A stretch of 64,000 nucleotides of DNA, from positions 558,001-622,000 of the forward strand of contig NZ_SRXN01000001.1 in NCBI RefSeq assembly GCF_004827385.1, given 5' to 3'. A program made the position numbers and the translations under genes. Below the pieces are notes generated by a model that saw only the letters and a program-made list of their open reading frames with translations, was not told the origin of the DNA and did not search any database. This document shows, piece by piece, positions 1 to 10,352 of this stretch (position 1 is its first letter; each line of letters starts with the position of its first letter). The DNA is from Ensifer sp. MPMI2T. GTDB lineage: Bacteria > Pseudomonadota > Alphaproteobacteria > Rhizobiales > Rhizobiaceae.

Positions 1-9
1 GCCGGCCAT
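1..9 (-). CDS. Possible first codons of a divergent gene (partial)
   Basis: On the minus strand an ATG lies at 9-7 and is preceded, a few bases away, by GGAG at about 16-19. This looks like a ribosome binding site and start codon for a gene running out of the window to the left. Only three codons (Met-Ala-Gly) are visible, so nothing can be said of the product. The call rests only on the RBS and start arrangement and on the otherwise empty divergent gap before the hydrolase gene. Confidence 0.3.
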
Positions 10-191
10 GTCATGCTCCGATGAATGCAAGTCTTTGGATTGTAAATTTGGCGGCACCATAGTGAGCTTTGCCGCAAATGTGTAGCGGTAAACATGCCGC
101 GCCTGTGGGTTTTTGGCGGGCCGGGGGTTTCAAGCGACGGCGTTACAACCTAGTTTGCGCCGAAAACAGAACGCCCTTCAGGAAACGAGAT

Positions 192-977
192 ATGGATCTG
201 AACGCGCCGCCATTTTCGCGCTTCGTGCATGAGGGAATGGAGATCGCCTTTTTCGACGAAGGCGACCCGTCGGGAGATCCCATTCTCCTCATCCACGGTT
301 TCGCTTCGAGCGCCAACGTCAACTGGGTGTATCCGGGCTGGTTGAAGACGCTAGGGGATGCCGGCTACCGGGTTATCGCGCTGGACAATCGCGGCCATGG
401 AAAGAGCAGCAAGCCCTACGACCCTTCGCTCTATCATCCGCAACAGATGGCAGGGGACGCGGCGGCGCTCCTTGTGCACCTCGGGATCGGCGAAGCACAT
501 GTCATGGGCTATTCCATGGGCGCGCGCATTTCAGCGTTCCTGGCTCTAGCGCATCCGGATCGCGTGCGCTCGCTTGTGTTCGGCGGCCTCGGAATAGGCA
601 TGGTGACCGGGGTCGGAGACTGGGACCCGATCGCCGACGCGCTGCTTGCGCCGTCGCTGGACAGCGTGACGCATCCGCGCGGACGAATGTTTCGCGCTTT
701 TGCCGATCAGACAAAGAGCGATCGCCAGGCGCTTGCGGCCTGCATCTCCACGTCGCGCGATCTTCTATCGCCCGAAGACGTGGCCCGCATCGAGGTGCCG
801 GTACTGATCGGTGTCGGAACGAAGGACGAGATTGCCGGATCGGCGCAGGAACTTGCGGCACTTATGCCGCGGGCAAAGGCGCTCGACATTCCGGGGCGCG
901 ACCATATGCTGGCGGTCGGCGACCGGGTGTTCAAGAAGGCCGCGCTCGAATTCCTTGGCGAGGTTGGGCGAGCGTAA
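192..977 (+). CDS. Alpha/beta fold hydrolase
   Basis: A 261-residue single-domain alpha/beta hydrolase. The oxyanion-hole HGF motif is at residues 35-37, the nucleophile elbow GYSMG puts Ser at 108, and the likely acid and base are Asp212 (in VGTKDE) and His238 (in GRDHM), so the triad looks complete. There is no signal peptide, so it is probably cytoplasmic. I chose ATG 192 because AGGAAACGAG lies just upstream and the protein family begins near there; an in-frame upstream start would add about 40 residues of non-conserved sequence. It precedes cysE by about 100 bases. The substrate cannot be told: such proteins include esterases, lactonases and C-C hydrolases. Confidence 0.85.
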   Translation: MDLNAPPFSRFVHEGMEIAFFDEGDPSGDPILLIHGFASSANVNWVYPGWLKTLGDAGYRVIALDNRGHGKSSKPYDPSLYHPQQMAGDAAALLVHLGIGEAHVMGYSMGARISAFLALAHPDRVRSLVFGGLGIGMVTGVGDWDPIADALLAPSLDSVTHPRGRMFRAFADQTKSDRQALAACISTSRDLLSPEDVARIEVPVLIGVGTKDEIAGSAQELAALMPRAKALDIPGRDHMLAVGDRVFKKAALEFLGEVGRA

Positions 978-1078
978 AGCCGTTTTACGACTCGTGGCTG
1001 AAATATGGCGCACCCATTTATGTCGGCTGGGAATTACCCTATATTCGATGCATTGATCGATTGTGAAGGAGAGCGACT

Positions 1079-1906
1079 ATGGTCGCCAAGACTGAACTGC
1101 GCCATACGGAATCGTTCAAGGCGATAGACCCGATCTGGGACAGCCTGCGCGAGGAAGCTCGCCTCGCTGCCGAGCGGGATCCGATGTTGGCTGCGTTCTT
1201 GTATTCGACCGTCGTCAATCAGCACTCCCTCGAAGAGGCGGTGATTTACCGGATCTGCGAGCGGCTGGATCACCCGGACCTGCAGGCAAACCTGCTCCAT
1301 CAGACCTTTTCCGAAATGCTGGAGGACTGGCCTGAATGGGGCACGATCCTTCGCGTCGACATCCAGGCGGTCTATGATCGCGATCCGGCGTGCACGCGGT
1401 TCATCGAACCCGTGCTTTATTTCAAGGGATTCCACGCCATCCAGACGCATCGCCTTGCCCACTGGCTGTGGAAGCGCGGACGGGAGGATTTCGCGTTGTA
1501 TTTGCAGAGCCGCTCTTCGAGCGTCTATCAGACCGACATCAATCCTGCCGCCCGGATCGGGCGCGGCATCTTCCTTGATCACGCAACCGGGTTGGTGGTC
1601 GGCGAGACGGCAACCATCGGTGACAATGTGTCGATCCTGCACGGCGTGACACTCGGCGGCACAGGCAAGGAGGGCAGCGATCGTCACCCGAAGATCGGTG
1701 ACGGCGTGTTGATCGGCGCAGGCGCAAAGATACTCGGCAACATCCACATCGGGCATTGCTCGCGCGTTGCGGCTGGCTCAGTCGTGCTGAAGCCGGTACC
1801 TCCTAAGACAACGGTGGCAGGCGTTCCGGCAAAGGTCGTGGGCGAGGCCGGATGTTCCGAGCCGTCGCGCCAGATGGACCAGATCCTGTCCAGCTTCGAC
1901 ATCTAA
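1079..1906 (+). CDS. cysE: Serine O-acetyltransferase
   Basis: Acetylates L-serine with acetyl-CoA to give O-acetylserine, the first step of cysteine synthesis. The 275-residue protein has the N-terminal alpha-helical SATase domain (about 1-140) and a C-terminal left-handed beta-helix of hexapeptide repeats (about 145-250). The catalytic loop contains Asp167-His168 and GETATIGDNVSILHGVTLGG with His188; His203 lies in the DRHPKIGDG segment. GAAGGAGAG sits just before the ATG. A C-terminal tail ending in Ile matches the family feature that docks into cysteine synthase (the last residue is Ile275), so formation of the cysteine synthase complex is likely. It stands alone between the hydrolase and DUF3126 genes. 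Confidence 0.95.
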   Translation: MVAKTELRHTESFKAIDPIWDSLREEARLAAERDPMLAAFLYSTVVNQHSLEEAVIYRICERLDHPDLQANLLHQTFSEMLEDWPEWGTILRVDIQAVYDRDPACTRFIEPVLYFKGFHAIQTHRLAHWLWKRGREDFALYLQSRSSSVYQTDINPAARIGRGIFLDHATGLVVGETATIGDNVSILHGVTLGGTGKEGSDRHPKIGDGVLIGAGAKILGNIHIGHCSRVAAGSVVLKPVPPKTTVAGVPAKVVGEAGCSEPSRQMDQILSSFDI

Positions 1907-2160
1907 CCGGGTCTGACCGGATGCGAGCGCCGGCGCGGCCGCGCCTCGTAAATTCCGGAGTTCGGCGATGAGGGGCATGACGAGCTTGCGAGCGGTTTTC
2001 CGCTCGCGCCCAGTTGGTGCTTCGCAGAAAATTGGGCGGAAATTCAAAACGATAGGGCGACTTCGCAAATCTGAACGACGCCCGGCGCTTCAAGTGGGTT
2101 TACACTTGCCAATTCCGCATGCGAGAAGCGCCGCAAATCAAACATGTACGGAGAGAAGAT

Positions 2161-2364
2161 TTGAAGCCCGAAGAGATCCGAAAGCTTGAAGCCTATTTCA
2201 AGCGCACGTTCAACCAGTCGATGGTCGTCAAGGCGCGGCCGAAGAAGGACGAGTCCGCGGAGGTCTATCTCGGCGACGAGTTTCTCGGTGTCGTTTTCCG
2301 TGACGAAGAGGACGGGGAGCTTTCGTATAACTTCTCGATGGCAATTCTCGACATCGATCTGTGA
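2161..2364 (+). CDS. DUF3126 family protein
   Basis: A 67-residue acidic protein that I recognise as the alphaproteobacterial DUF3126 family, of unknown function. It begins LKPEEIRKLEAYFKRTFN when read from TTG 2161 and ends NFSMAILDIDL. I prefer this TTG because GGAGAG lies about 7 bases upstream and the family starts with this helix; the upstream in-frame ATG at 2119 would add 14 residues and has no clear binding site. There is no signal peptide or membrane segment. A hairpin with a T tract follows about 25 bases after the stop. Its location after cysE gives no firm functional hint. Confidence 0.75.
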   Translation: MKPEEIRKLEAYFKRTFNQSMVVKARPKKDESAEVYLGDEFLGVVFRDEEDGELSYNFSMAILDIDL

Positions 2365-2389
2365 GATCAAGATCATTCGTTGATATTTC

Positions 2390-2421
2390 GACCCGGTTCT
2401 GAGCGATCAGGCCGGGTTTTT
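2390..2421 (+). terminator. Rho-independent terminator after the DUF3126 gene
   Basis: ACCCGG (2391-2396) pairs with CCGGGT (2412-2417), followed by a five-T run to 2421. It lies 26 bases after the DUF3126 stop and ends that transcript before the AT-richer phasin promoter region. The stem is short (6 bp) but GC-rich. Confidence 0.6.
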
Positions 2422-2511
2422 CATTAAAAGTCATATTTAATTCGTTCGCGCGAAAAAAATTGCCTGCTTAGCCGCGGATTTTCATCAAGTCGTTGCAAGA
2501 ACAGTGTTTTA

Positions 2512-2557
2512 TTGCATTGCACACAGAACTTGACTTTTTGTGCACCGCACATAAACT
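2512..2557 (+). promoter_or_regulatory. Phasin promoter with an embedded operator-like palindrome
   Basis: TTGACT (2530-2535) and TAAACT (2552-2557) are spaced by 16 bases and fit a vegetative -35/-10 pair 36 bases upstream of the phasin ATG. The spacer holds a perfect inverted repeat TGTGC-ACC-GCACA (2539-2551). Just upstream TGCA-T-TGCA (2513-2521) is a second GCA/TGC symmetric site. In other bacteria the repressor PhaR (AniA in rhizobia) controls phasin genes through TGC-N3/4-GCA palindromes. The symmetry and hexamers are seen directly; binding by PhaR is inference. Confidence 0.5.
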
Positions 2558-2592
2558 GCTAACAGTTAAGCCGTCTAAAGGAGACACCCCCG

Positions 2593-2946
2593 ATGTTTAA
2601 CTTCGACGATGCCAACAAGAAGAGCAAAGAAGCCATTGATGTCGCGGTCAAAAGCTATTCGGCCCTGACCAAGGGCTTTCAGGCCATTGCCACGGAAGCA
2701 GCGGACTATTCGAAGAAGTCGTTCGAGGATGGAATTGCCCATTTCGAAAAGCTTACCAATGCCAAGAGCATTGAAGCTGCGTTCGAACTTCAAACCAATT
2801 ATGTGAAGGCAAGCTACGAAGGCTTTGTGGCCGAAGCAACGAAGATCGGCGAGATGTACGCCGATCTCGCCAAGGACGCCTACAAGCCCTACGAAGCGCC
2901 GGTTGCCAAGGCAACCTCAGCAGTCAAGTCTGCCGCCGCGGCCTGA
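2593..2946 (+). CDS. Phasin family protein
   Basis: A 117-residue phasin (Phasin_2-type), expected to coat polyhydroxybutyrate granules in the cytoplasm. It starts MFNFDDANKKSKEAIDVAVK and consists of amphipathic helices with the family pattern of a mid-protein FEKL segment and Phe-Val-Ala-Glu-Ala repeats, then a short Pro/Ala-rich tail ending SAAAA. AAGGAGACACC lies before the ATG. It is monocistronic: its own promoter with a palindromic operator is upstream and a strong terminator is downstream. A role in PHB storage is known for the family; no PHB synthesis gene is in the window. Confidence 0.88.
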   Translation: MFNFDDANKKSKEAIDVAVKSYSALTKGFQAIATEAADYSKKSFEDGIAHFEKLTNAKSIEAAFELQTNYVKASYEGFVAEATKIGEMYADLAKDAYKPYEAPVAKATSAVKSAAAA

Positions 2947-2966
2947 CGACAAGGACCATCGCCATC

Positions 2967-3011
2967 GCAAGAGGGCCGGTCGCGGTTGCCGCGGCCGGCC
3001 CTCTTGCTTTT
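2967..3011 (+). terminator. Strong terminator after the phasin gene
   Basis: A 13-bp perfect stem, GCAAGAGGGCCGG (2967-2979) with CCGGCCCTCTTGC (2995-3007), followed by TTTT (3008-3011). It isolates the highly expressed phasin unit from clpS. Confidence 0.88.
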
Positions 3012-3182
3012 GAAATACTGCCGCTTGTGACCGAAGAAAGTTGATCAATCTTGTGTCTCGCCGTGCGAATATGATTGCAGTGCGTTGGTTCGGCCTTAAA
3101 ATTCAGAAACGAACCATTAGATAAGGACGAGCATGCCGCAGCCACGTTCGTTGGAAGCGCAGCTGTAAGGGAATGAACAAGA

Positions 3183-3536
3183 ATGATCGCCATGCCGGTC
3201 CGGATGCAGCAGGGAAGCGAAGGAGACGGAGGCGGCCCCAGTCGTGGCACCTCCGTTATCACGCGCACAAAGCCGAAGACCAAAAAGCCGAGTTTGTATC
3301 GCGTTCTGCTTTTGAATGACGATTACACGCCGATGGAATTCGTCATCCATATCTTGGAGCGCTTCTTCCAGAAGGATCGGGAAGAAGCGACCCGCATCAT
3401 GCTCCACGTTCACAATCACGGCGTGGGAGAGTGCGGCGTCTTCACCTACGAAGTCGCCGAAACCAAGGTGACGCAGGTGATGGATTTCGCCAAGCAGCAC
3501 CAGCATCCGTTGCAATGCGTCATGGAAAAGAAATGA
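3183..3536 (+). CDS. clpS: ATP-dependent Clp protease adaptor ClpS
   Basis: An adaptor that binds N-degron substrates and delivers them to ClpAP. The 117-residue protein has a flexible N-terminal extension (about 1-35, including [11 protein letters not shown]) and then the folded ClpS core with [16 protein letters not shown] and HILERFF. It also has [19 protein letters not shown], which forms the substrate pocket and ClpA-binding face, and ends [10 protein letters not shown]. The start could also be one of the Met codons at 3192 or 3204; the extension is not conserved enough to decide. It is 9 bases upstream of clpA, the classic adaptor-unfoldase pair. Confidence 0.95.
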   Translation: MIAMPVRMQQGSEGDGGGPSRGTSVITRTKPKTKKPSLYRVLLLNDDYTPMEFVIHILERFFQKDREEATRIMLHVHNHGVGECGVFTYEVAETKVTQVMDFAKQHQHPLQCVMEKK

Positions 3537-3545
3537 GGAACTAAC

Positions 3546-6056
<2,511 letters not shown>

Positions 6057-6075
6057 CGCGATTGCCATTGAGCCA

Positions 6076-6114
6076 GACGGTGCCGGGTGAGCTTCACCCG
6101 GCACCGTCGTGTTT
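6076..6114 (+). terminator. Hairpin terminator after clpA
   Basis: A 15-bp perfect stem, GACGGTGCCGGGTGA (6076-6090) with TCACCCGGCACCGTC (6094-6108), and a 3-base loop. The following GTGTTTCGG is only weakly T-rich, so termination may be partial, but position and stability fit the end of clpSA. Confidence 0.7.
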
Positions 6115-6139
6115 CGGCATGTTTCTCTAAGCCAGTCGA

Positions 6140-6212
6140 CTTGGGGAAACATGTAGTGATTCAGGGTGCTACAGCGATCTTCGTGCGTTTGAATGGACGC
6201 GCAGCGCTGTAG
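6140..6212. repeat. RIME1-like element, one arm eroded
   Basis: The second palindrome, CTACAGCG (6169-6176) to CGCTGTAG (6205-6212) with inner GTGCGT/GACGCGC arms, matches the palindrome in the other RIME-like copies here (33175, 40228, 55258, 59051). The first palindrome is reduced to traces such as GGAAACATG. It lies in the gap between clpA and azlC, and an alternative GTG start of azlC (6213) abuts its edge. Confidence 0.65.
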
Positions 6213-6239
6213 GTGAGTAAGCGTCTCTCGCAGGTAACC

Positions 6240-6977
6240 ATGGAACGCGTTAAAGACGAACGATCAGCTCTCGCCTGGTTCCTGACCGGCGCTCGCGGAA
6301 TATTCAGCCTACCGGCCATCATCCTGATGCTTTCTTTTGTCGGCTTTTGCTCGCTCACAGCGCAGGCCGGCATCCCATCCGAGCAGGTCGTCTTCATGAC
6401 GGGCATTGTCTGGGCTCTGCCGGCAAAGGTCATCCTCGTCAGCTCGGTCCTGAGCGGTGCGAGCCTCGCCACCGCTTTTCTCGCAGTGACGCTCTCGTCC
6501 GTGCGGCTGATGCCGATGGTCGCGGCTCTCGTCCCGGAATTGCGTACGCCGAAGACGCCGACATGGCTGCTTCTCGTGTTGTCGCATTTCATCGCGATCA
6601 CAGCGTGGGTGTTTGCGATGGAGCGCGTGCAGCAGGTGCCGCGCGCGCACCGCGTGACGTTCTTCGCTGGCTTCGGCATCACGCTCGTCGCCACCAACAT
6701 GGTGCTCGTGGCCATCGTCTATCGTCTCGTGGCCGACTTCCCGCCGATCATTGCCGGCTGCCTCTTCTTCCTGACTCCGGTCTATTTCCTGGCCTCGATC
6801 TGGAATTCGGCGCGTCACCGGGTAGTCTATCTGGCGCTTGCTATCGGCCTCGTCGCGGGACCGCTCTTCTACTGGCTGCTGCCGGAGTTCGACATCCTGC
6901 TCGCGGGCGTTGGCGGCGGAACGCTCGCCTGGTTTGTCGAGCGGTCCTGGCGCTTGCGACGGGAGGCGGGCGCGTGA
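6240..6977 (+). CDS. azlC: AzlC family branched-chain amino acid exporter, large subunit
   Basis: A membrane protein of about 245 residues with six to eight hydrophobic helices, matching AzlC/YgaZ. AzlC pairs with a small AzlD/YgaH partner to export branched-chain amino acids or analogues. The family N-terminus is visible as GARGIFSLPAIILMLSFVGF. I chose ATG 6240 over GTG 6213 because 6213 sits directly against the RIME palindrome. Its stop overlaps the start of azlD (GTGA at 6974-6977), so the two are translationally coupled. The substrate is inferred from the family only. Confidence 0.85.
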   Translation: MERVKDERSALAWFLTGARGIFSLPAIILMLSFVGFCSLTAQAGIPSEQVVFMTGIVWALPAKVILVSSVLSGASLATAFLAVTLSSVRLMPMVAALVPELRTPKTPTWLLLVLSHFIAITAWVFAMERVQQVPRAHRVTFFAGFGITLVATNMVLVAIVYRLVADFPPIIAGCLFFLTPVYFLASIWNSARHRVVYLALAIGLVAGPLFYWLLPEFDILLAGVGGGTLAWFVERSWRLRREAGA

Positions 6978-7318
6978 CGTGGCAGGATGGTTGGTGGGCC
7001 TACGTCTTCATCGCGATTGCCGGTTGGCTTGCGACCGATATTTGGCGATGGCTCGGCGTCCTTGCTGGCGAACGCCTCCGCGAGGATTCCGAGGCATTGA
7101 ACTGGGTAAGGGCGGTGGCGACGGCGCTGGTTGCGGCTGTGATCGCGAAACTTGTCCTCTATCCGAGCGGCGTGCTGGAGCAGTCACCTCTGTGGCTGCG
7201 CCTGGGTGCCGTGGTGCTTGGCGCAGTTGCGTTTTTCCTCGCCCGCCAAAAGCCGGCGGTCGGCATCGCGACGGCAATCGCGACACTCGCCGCCGGGCTC
7301 TGGTGGCTGGGATTTTAA
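6974..7318 (+). CDS. azlD: AzlD domain protein, small subunit of the AzlCD exporter
   Basis: A 114-residue protein with four predicted membrane helices (segments around WWAYVFIAIAGWLATDIW, ATALVAAVIAKLVLYP, LRLGAVVLGAVAFFLA and IATAIATLAAGLWWLGF). GTG 6974 overlaps the azlC stop by four bases, which sets the start by coupling; an open frame extends upstream but only as a shadow of azlC. AzlD proteins act with AzlC as a two-component amino acid exporter. The gene ends 33 bases from the convergent HIT gene; no strong terminator is seen there, only a weak GGGAG/CTCCC hairpin near 7334-7346. Confidence 0.82.
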   Translation: MTWQDGWWAYVFIAIAGWLATDIWRWLGVLAGERLREDSEALNWVRAVATALVAAVIAKLVLYPSGVLEQSPLWLRLGAVVLGAVAFFLARQKPAVGIATAIATLAAGLWWLGF

Positions 7319-7351
7319 AACGCCGCCCCTGGAGGGAGCTTCTCCCGACGT

Positions 7352-7771
7352 TCAGAGAGCCTGTCGAATCTTTTCCGCGTTCGCCGCCAACACGTCGCCA
7401 TCCTCCATCCGGCCGGAATGCGGCTTCAGCGGAATGCCGTCGCGGCGGGGGATGACATGGAAGTGCAGATGGAAGACGGACTGGCCGGCGGGCGTTTCGT
7501 TGAACTGCATGATCGTGACACCGTCGGCGTCGAAGGCTTCCTTTGCCGCGATGGCGATCTTCTGAACCGTACCGATCAGAGAAGGCAGCGTTGACGCGTC
7601 GGCGTCGAGAATGTTGCGGGAAGGGGTCTTCGGCAGCACCAGGACGTGGCCCTCTGCCTGAGGCATCACATCCATGAAAGCGACGGTAGCATCATCTTCG
7701 TAGACCCGGTGCGATGGAATTTCGCCCCGCAGGATCTTGGCAAAGATGTTGTTCGTGTCATAGGCGCTCAT
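7352..7771 (-). CDS. HIT family nucleotide-binding hydrolase
   Basis: A 139-residue histidine triad protein of the Hint/HinT type, which cleaves nucleoside phosphoramidates or AMP-lysine adducts. The active-site motif HLHFHVIPR is complete, and the N-terminal region has IFAKILRGEIPSHRVYEDD, typical of the group. The start at 7771 (MSAYDTN) has GAGG upstream; two Met codons at 7777 and 7801 are alternatives. It is the last gene of a minus-strand run behind the FemAB-like GNAT gene, 45 bases downstream of that gene's stop. Confidence 0.9.
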   Translation of the reverse strand: MSAYDTNNIFAKILRGEIPSHRVYEDDATVAFMDVMPQAEGHVLVLPKTPSRNILDADASTLPSLIGTVQKIAIAAKEAFDADGVTIMQFNETPAGQSVFHLHFHVIPRRDGIPLKPHSGRMEDGDVLAANAEKIRQAL

Positions 7772-7816
7772 TTTCATTTCCTCGTATTGTCTCGCCGGCA
7801 TCGGCCGGCGTCCTGC

Positions 7817-8995
7817 CTAGCGCTCACCTTTGCGGAAAGGTCCGTGCTCCGCAAGAAACTCACCGGTTTCTTCCACATCGCGGCGTTCGCGTTCGAGATA
7901 GTCGGCGACCGCGCGCGCGAGGCCCTGATGGGTAATGAAGTGCGCCGAATGCGTGGTGACGGGCATATAGCCGCGGGCGAGCTTGTGCTCCCCCTGAGCT
8001 CCCGCCTCGACGCGCTTCAGTCCCTTGGCGATCGCGAAATCGATCGCCTGGTGATAACAGACCTCGAAATGCAGGAACGGGTGGTCCTCGATACAGCCCC
8101 AGTGCCGGCCGTAGAGCGCATCCTCGCCGATGAAGTTGATGGCGCCGGCGATATAGCGACCGCGGCGCTTGGCCATGACGAGCAAAATGTCGTCGGCCAT
8201 CCTTTCTCCGATCAGCGAATAGAAGGAGCGTGTGAGGTATGGACGGCCCCATTTGCGCCCGCCGGTATCCATGTAGAAGGCGAAGAATTGGTCCCAGATC
8301 TCTTCGGTCAGGTCGCTGCCGGTCAGCCAATCGATGGTTATGCCGTTTTCGACAGCCGTCCGTCGTTCCTTTTTCAGTGCCTTGCGCTTTCGCGATGCGA
8401 GAGTCTCGAGAAAGTCGCCATAGGACCCGTAGCCTTCGTTGGTGAAATGAAACTGCTGGTCGGTTCGATGAAGGAAGCTCGCCCGTTCGAAGATCGGCAT
8501 TTCGTCGGCCGGTACAAAGGTGACATGAGCCGAGGAGACGCCGTGGCGGCGCGTAAGCTCCTTCAGTCCCGCGGCGAGCGCATCGCGGATCGGCCGAGGG
8601 TTGCGCCCTTCGGTGGTGAGCAGGCGCGGTCCCGTGACCGGGGTGAAGGGCACGGAGCATTGCAGCTTCGGATAGTAGCGGCCACCCGCACGCTCGAAGG
8701 CGTCCGCCCATCCGTGGTCGAAGACGTATTCGCCCTGGCTGTGGCTTTTCATGTAGCAAGCAAGGGCGCCGCGTAGGAAACCATCCGCATCTTCCATCAG
8801 CAGGTGTTGCCCGAGCCATCCCGTTTCCGCGGTCGCAGAGCCTGATTCCTCCAGCGCCGACAGATAGGCGTGCGAGAGGAAGGGATTGTAGGGAACGCTT
8901 GTGTTCGCCTTCGACGCGCCGGCGAGCCGATTCCAGTTCGCCGGCGAGATCGAGGTGAAAGAGTGTTCTATGCGGATGTTGATGGCGTCTGTCAT
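7817..8995 (-). CDS. FemAB-like GNAT family N-acetyltransferase (DUF482)
   Basis: A 392-residue cytoplasmic protein of the DUF482/FemAB_like group (duplicated GNAT fold), often labelled peptidogalycan biosynthesis protein. Recognisable parts are NPFLSHAYLSALEESGS near the N-terminus, RKRKALKKERR in the middle, and a C-terminal acyltransferase half with GRYIAGAINFIGEDALYGRHWG and HFEVCYHQAIDFAIAKGLKR. The reaction is not established. The start codon lies 4 bases after the phosphodiesterase stop, so the two are surely cotranscribed. Confidence 0.85.
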   Translation of the reverse strand: MTDAINIRIEHSFTSISPANWNRLAGASKANTSVPYNPFLSHAYLSALEESGSATAETGWLGQHLLMEDADGFLRGALACYMKSHSQGEYVFDHGWADAFERAGGRYYPKLQCSVPFTPVTGPRLLTTEGRNPRPIRDALAAGLKELTRRHGVSSAHVTFVPADEMPIFERASFLHRTDQQFHFTNEGYGSYGDFLETLASRKRKALKKERRTAVENGITIDWLTGSDLTEEIWDQFFAFYMDTGGRKWGRPYLTRSFYSLIGERMADDILLVMAKRRGRYIAGAINFIGEDALYGRHWGCIEDHPFLHFEVCYHQAIDFAIAKGLKRVEAGAQGEHKLARGYMPVTTHSAHFITHQGLARAVADYLERERRDVEETGEFLAEHGPFRKGER

Positions 8996-8999
8996 AACC

Positions 9000-9722
9000 T
9001 TAGAAAATCATGGTTTCCCTTGGATCGAAACCCTCGAACGTCATCTGGTCGGCATGCGCGAAGCTGTGCTCCTGCGCCTGCTGATCACGCACTGTCCAGG
9101 TAATGATCGTGCGTCCGAGCGCGCGTTCCTTGCTGATAAAGCTGTTCGGCAGGTGGCCGTAGAAATAAGAGATGAAGTCGAGGCCGAGCTGCATTGCCTC
9201 CTCGTGCACGAAGAAGCGCTCCGGTTCCGCCCCCTCGGCCGTCAGGCCAAGCGGATAGGGCGCATCGAGCGCCTTCAGGTCCTTGAGGAGCCAATGATCG
9301 AAGCTCATCAGTGCCACGTGGCCCTTGTAGCCCTCGAGCGTATCGAGTACCGCGGCAGCGAAGCCTTCGTCGTCGTCTTTTCGCCCCTTGAGTTCGATGA
9401 TGAGCGGCACACGACCGTTGACGAGGCGGAGCATCTGCGAAAGCGTCGGCACCTTGTCCTTGGTGCCGCCGACCGACATCAGCCCGAGTTCTCCGGCTGT
9501 CCTTGCTCGGACGTCCCCCTTTATGCCGCAGAGCCGCTCGGTGTTGTCGTCGTGAAAGACGACCGGAACACTGTCGGCGGTATACTGCAGGTCGCATTCA
9601 ATCGCGAAACCCGCTTCCGCGGCGCGGGAAAACGCCGAAAGCGTGTTCTCCCAAACCTCCCGATTCATGTCGTGAAAGCCCCGATGGGCGATCGGCTGGG
9701 CCTTGAGCCAGGATATATCCAT
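9000..9722 (-). CDS. Glycerophosphodiester phosphodiesterase family protein
   Basis: A 240-residue GDPD TIM-barrel enzyme that hydrolyses glycerophosphodiesters to glycerol-3-phosphate and an alcohol. The signature is intact: IAHRGFHD near residues 11-18, ENTLSAF, and ECDLQ followed by VPVVFHDD, which supply the metal ligands and catalytic His pair. There is no signal peptide, so a cytoplasmic enzyme is expected. The start is one of two adjacent Met codons (9725 or 9722) behind GGGGAA. It lies 14-17 bases after the RidA-like stop and 4 before the GNAT start. Confidence 0.9.
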   Translation of the reverse strand: MDISWLKAQPIAHRGFHDMNREVWENTLSAFSRAAEAGFAIECDLQYTADSVPVVFHDDNTERLCGIKGDVRARTAGELGLMSVGGTKDKVPTLSQMLRLVNGRVPLIIELKGRKDDDEGFAAAVLDTLEGYKGHVALMSFDHWLLKDLKALDAPYPLGLTAEGAEPERFFVHEEAMQLGLDFISYFYGHLPNSFISKERALGRTIITWTVRDQQAQEHSFAHADQMTFEGFDPRETMIF

Positions 9723-9738
9723 CATGCGCTTCCCCGGA

Positions 9739-10206
9739 TCAGGCGATTTCGATGATGGCGTCGATTTCGACGGCTGCGTTGAAGGGCAGGGCGGCCATGC
9801 CGACCGCAGCGCGCGCATGCTTGCCGGTTTCGCCAAGCACGTTGGCGAGCAGGTTGGACGCGCCGTTGATGACGAGGTGCTGTTCGACGAACTCAGGGAC
9901 GGACGCGACGAAACCGTTGATCTTCACGAGGCGACGGATGCGCCCGAGGTCGCCCGAAAGCGCTGCCTTCGCCTGCGCAAGGATGTTGATTGCACAAAGC
10001 TCTGCGGCACGCTGGGCGGTCGCGACGTCGACATCCTTGCCGACATGTCCCGTTACGGCGACGTTGCCGGCTTCCATGGGCAGTTGCCCGGAAATATAGA
10101 GCATCGAACCGCTGATGACGTAGGGAACATAGTTCGCTGCAGGTGCCGCGGCCTTGGGCAGGGTGATGCCAAGGTCGGCGAGGCGCGTTTCGATCTCTGC
10201 GGACAT
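9739..10206 (-). CDS. RidA family protein (YjgF/YER057c/UK114)
   Basis: A 155-residue RidA-like protein. RidA members hydrolyse reactive enamine/imine intermediates; this subgroup (MSAEIETRLADLGITLPKA with YVISGSMLYISGQLP) is the longer YjgH-like branch and may act on other substrates. The C-terminal segment KHARAAVGMAALPFNAAVEID carries the conserved GMAALP-type active-site region, though whether the key Arg is placed as in true RidA cannot be confirmed by eye. The start at 10206 is supported by GGAAGG-like upstream bases and family length. It is the first gene of a minus-strand unit with GDPD, GNAT and HIT, divergent from eipB. Confidence 0.82.
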   Translation of the reverse strand: MSAEIETRLADLGITLPKAAAPAANYVPYVISGSMLYISGQLPMEAGNVAVTGHVGKDVDVATAQRAAELCAINILAQAKAALSGDLGRIRRLVKINGFVASVPEFVEQHLVINGASNLLANVLGETGKHARAAVGMAALPFNAAVEIDAIIEIA

Positions 10207-10352
10207 GGAAGGCTCCGTGGTTGTCTTTTGTGATAAAATCCGGCATGCAAGCTGGATCGGGACGGGCGTCAATCTTTTTTGTCGCGGATCTGCCTCGCTT
10301 CTGCCGACAGTTTGTTTATAGCATTGCCGGCGAGTCCAACAGGAGGAAACGG

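Noticed and set aside
7334..7346. Weak GGGAG/CTCCC hairpin between azlD and the HIT gene as a terminator
   Set aside because: The stem is five base pairs with no T tract on either strand, too weak to call.
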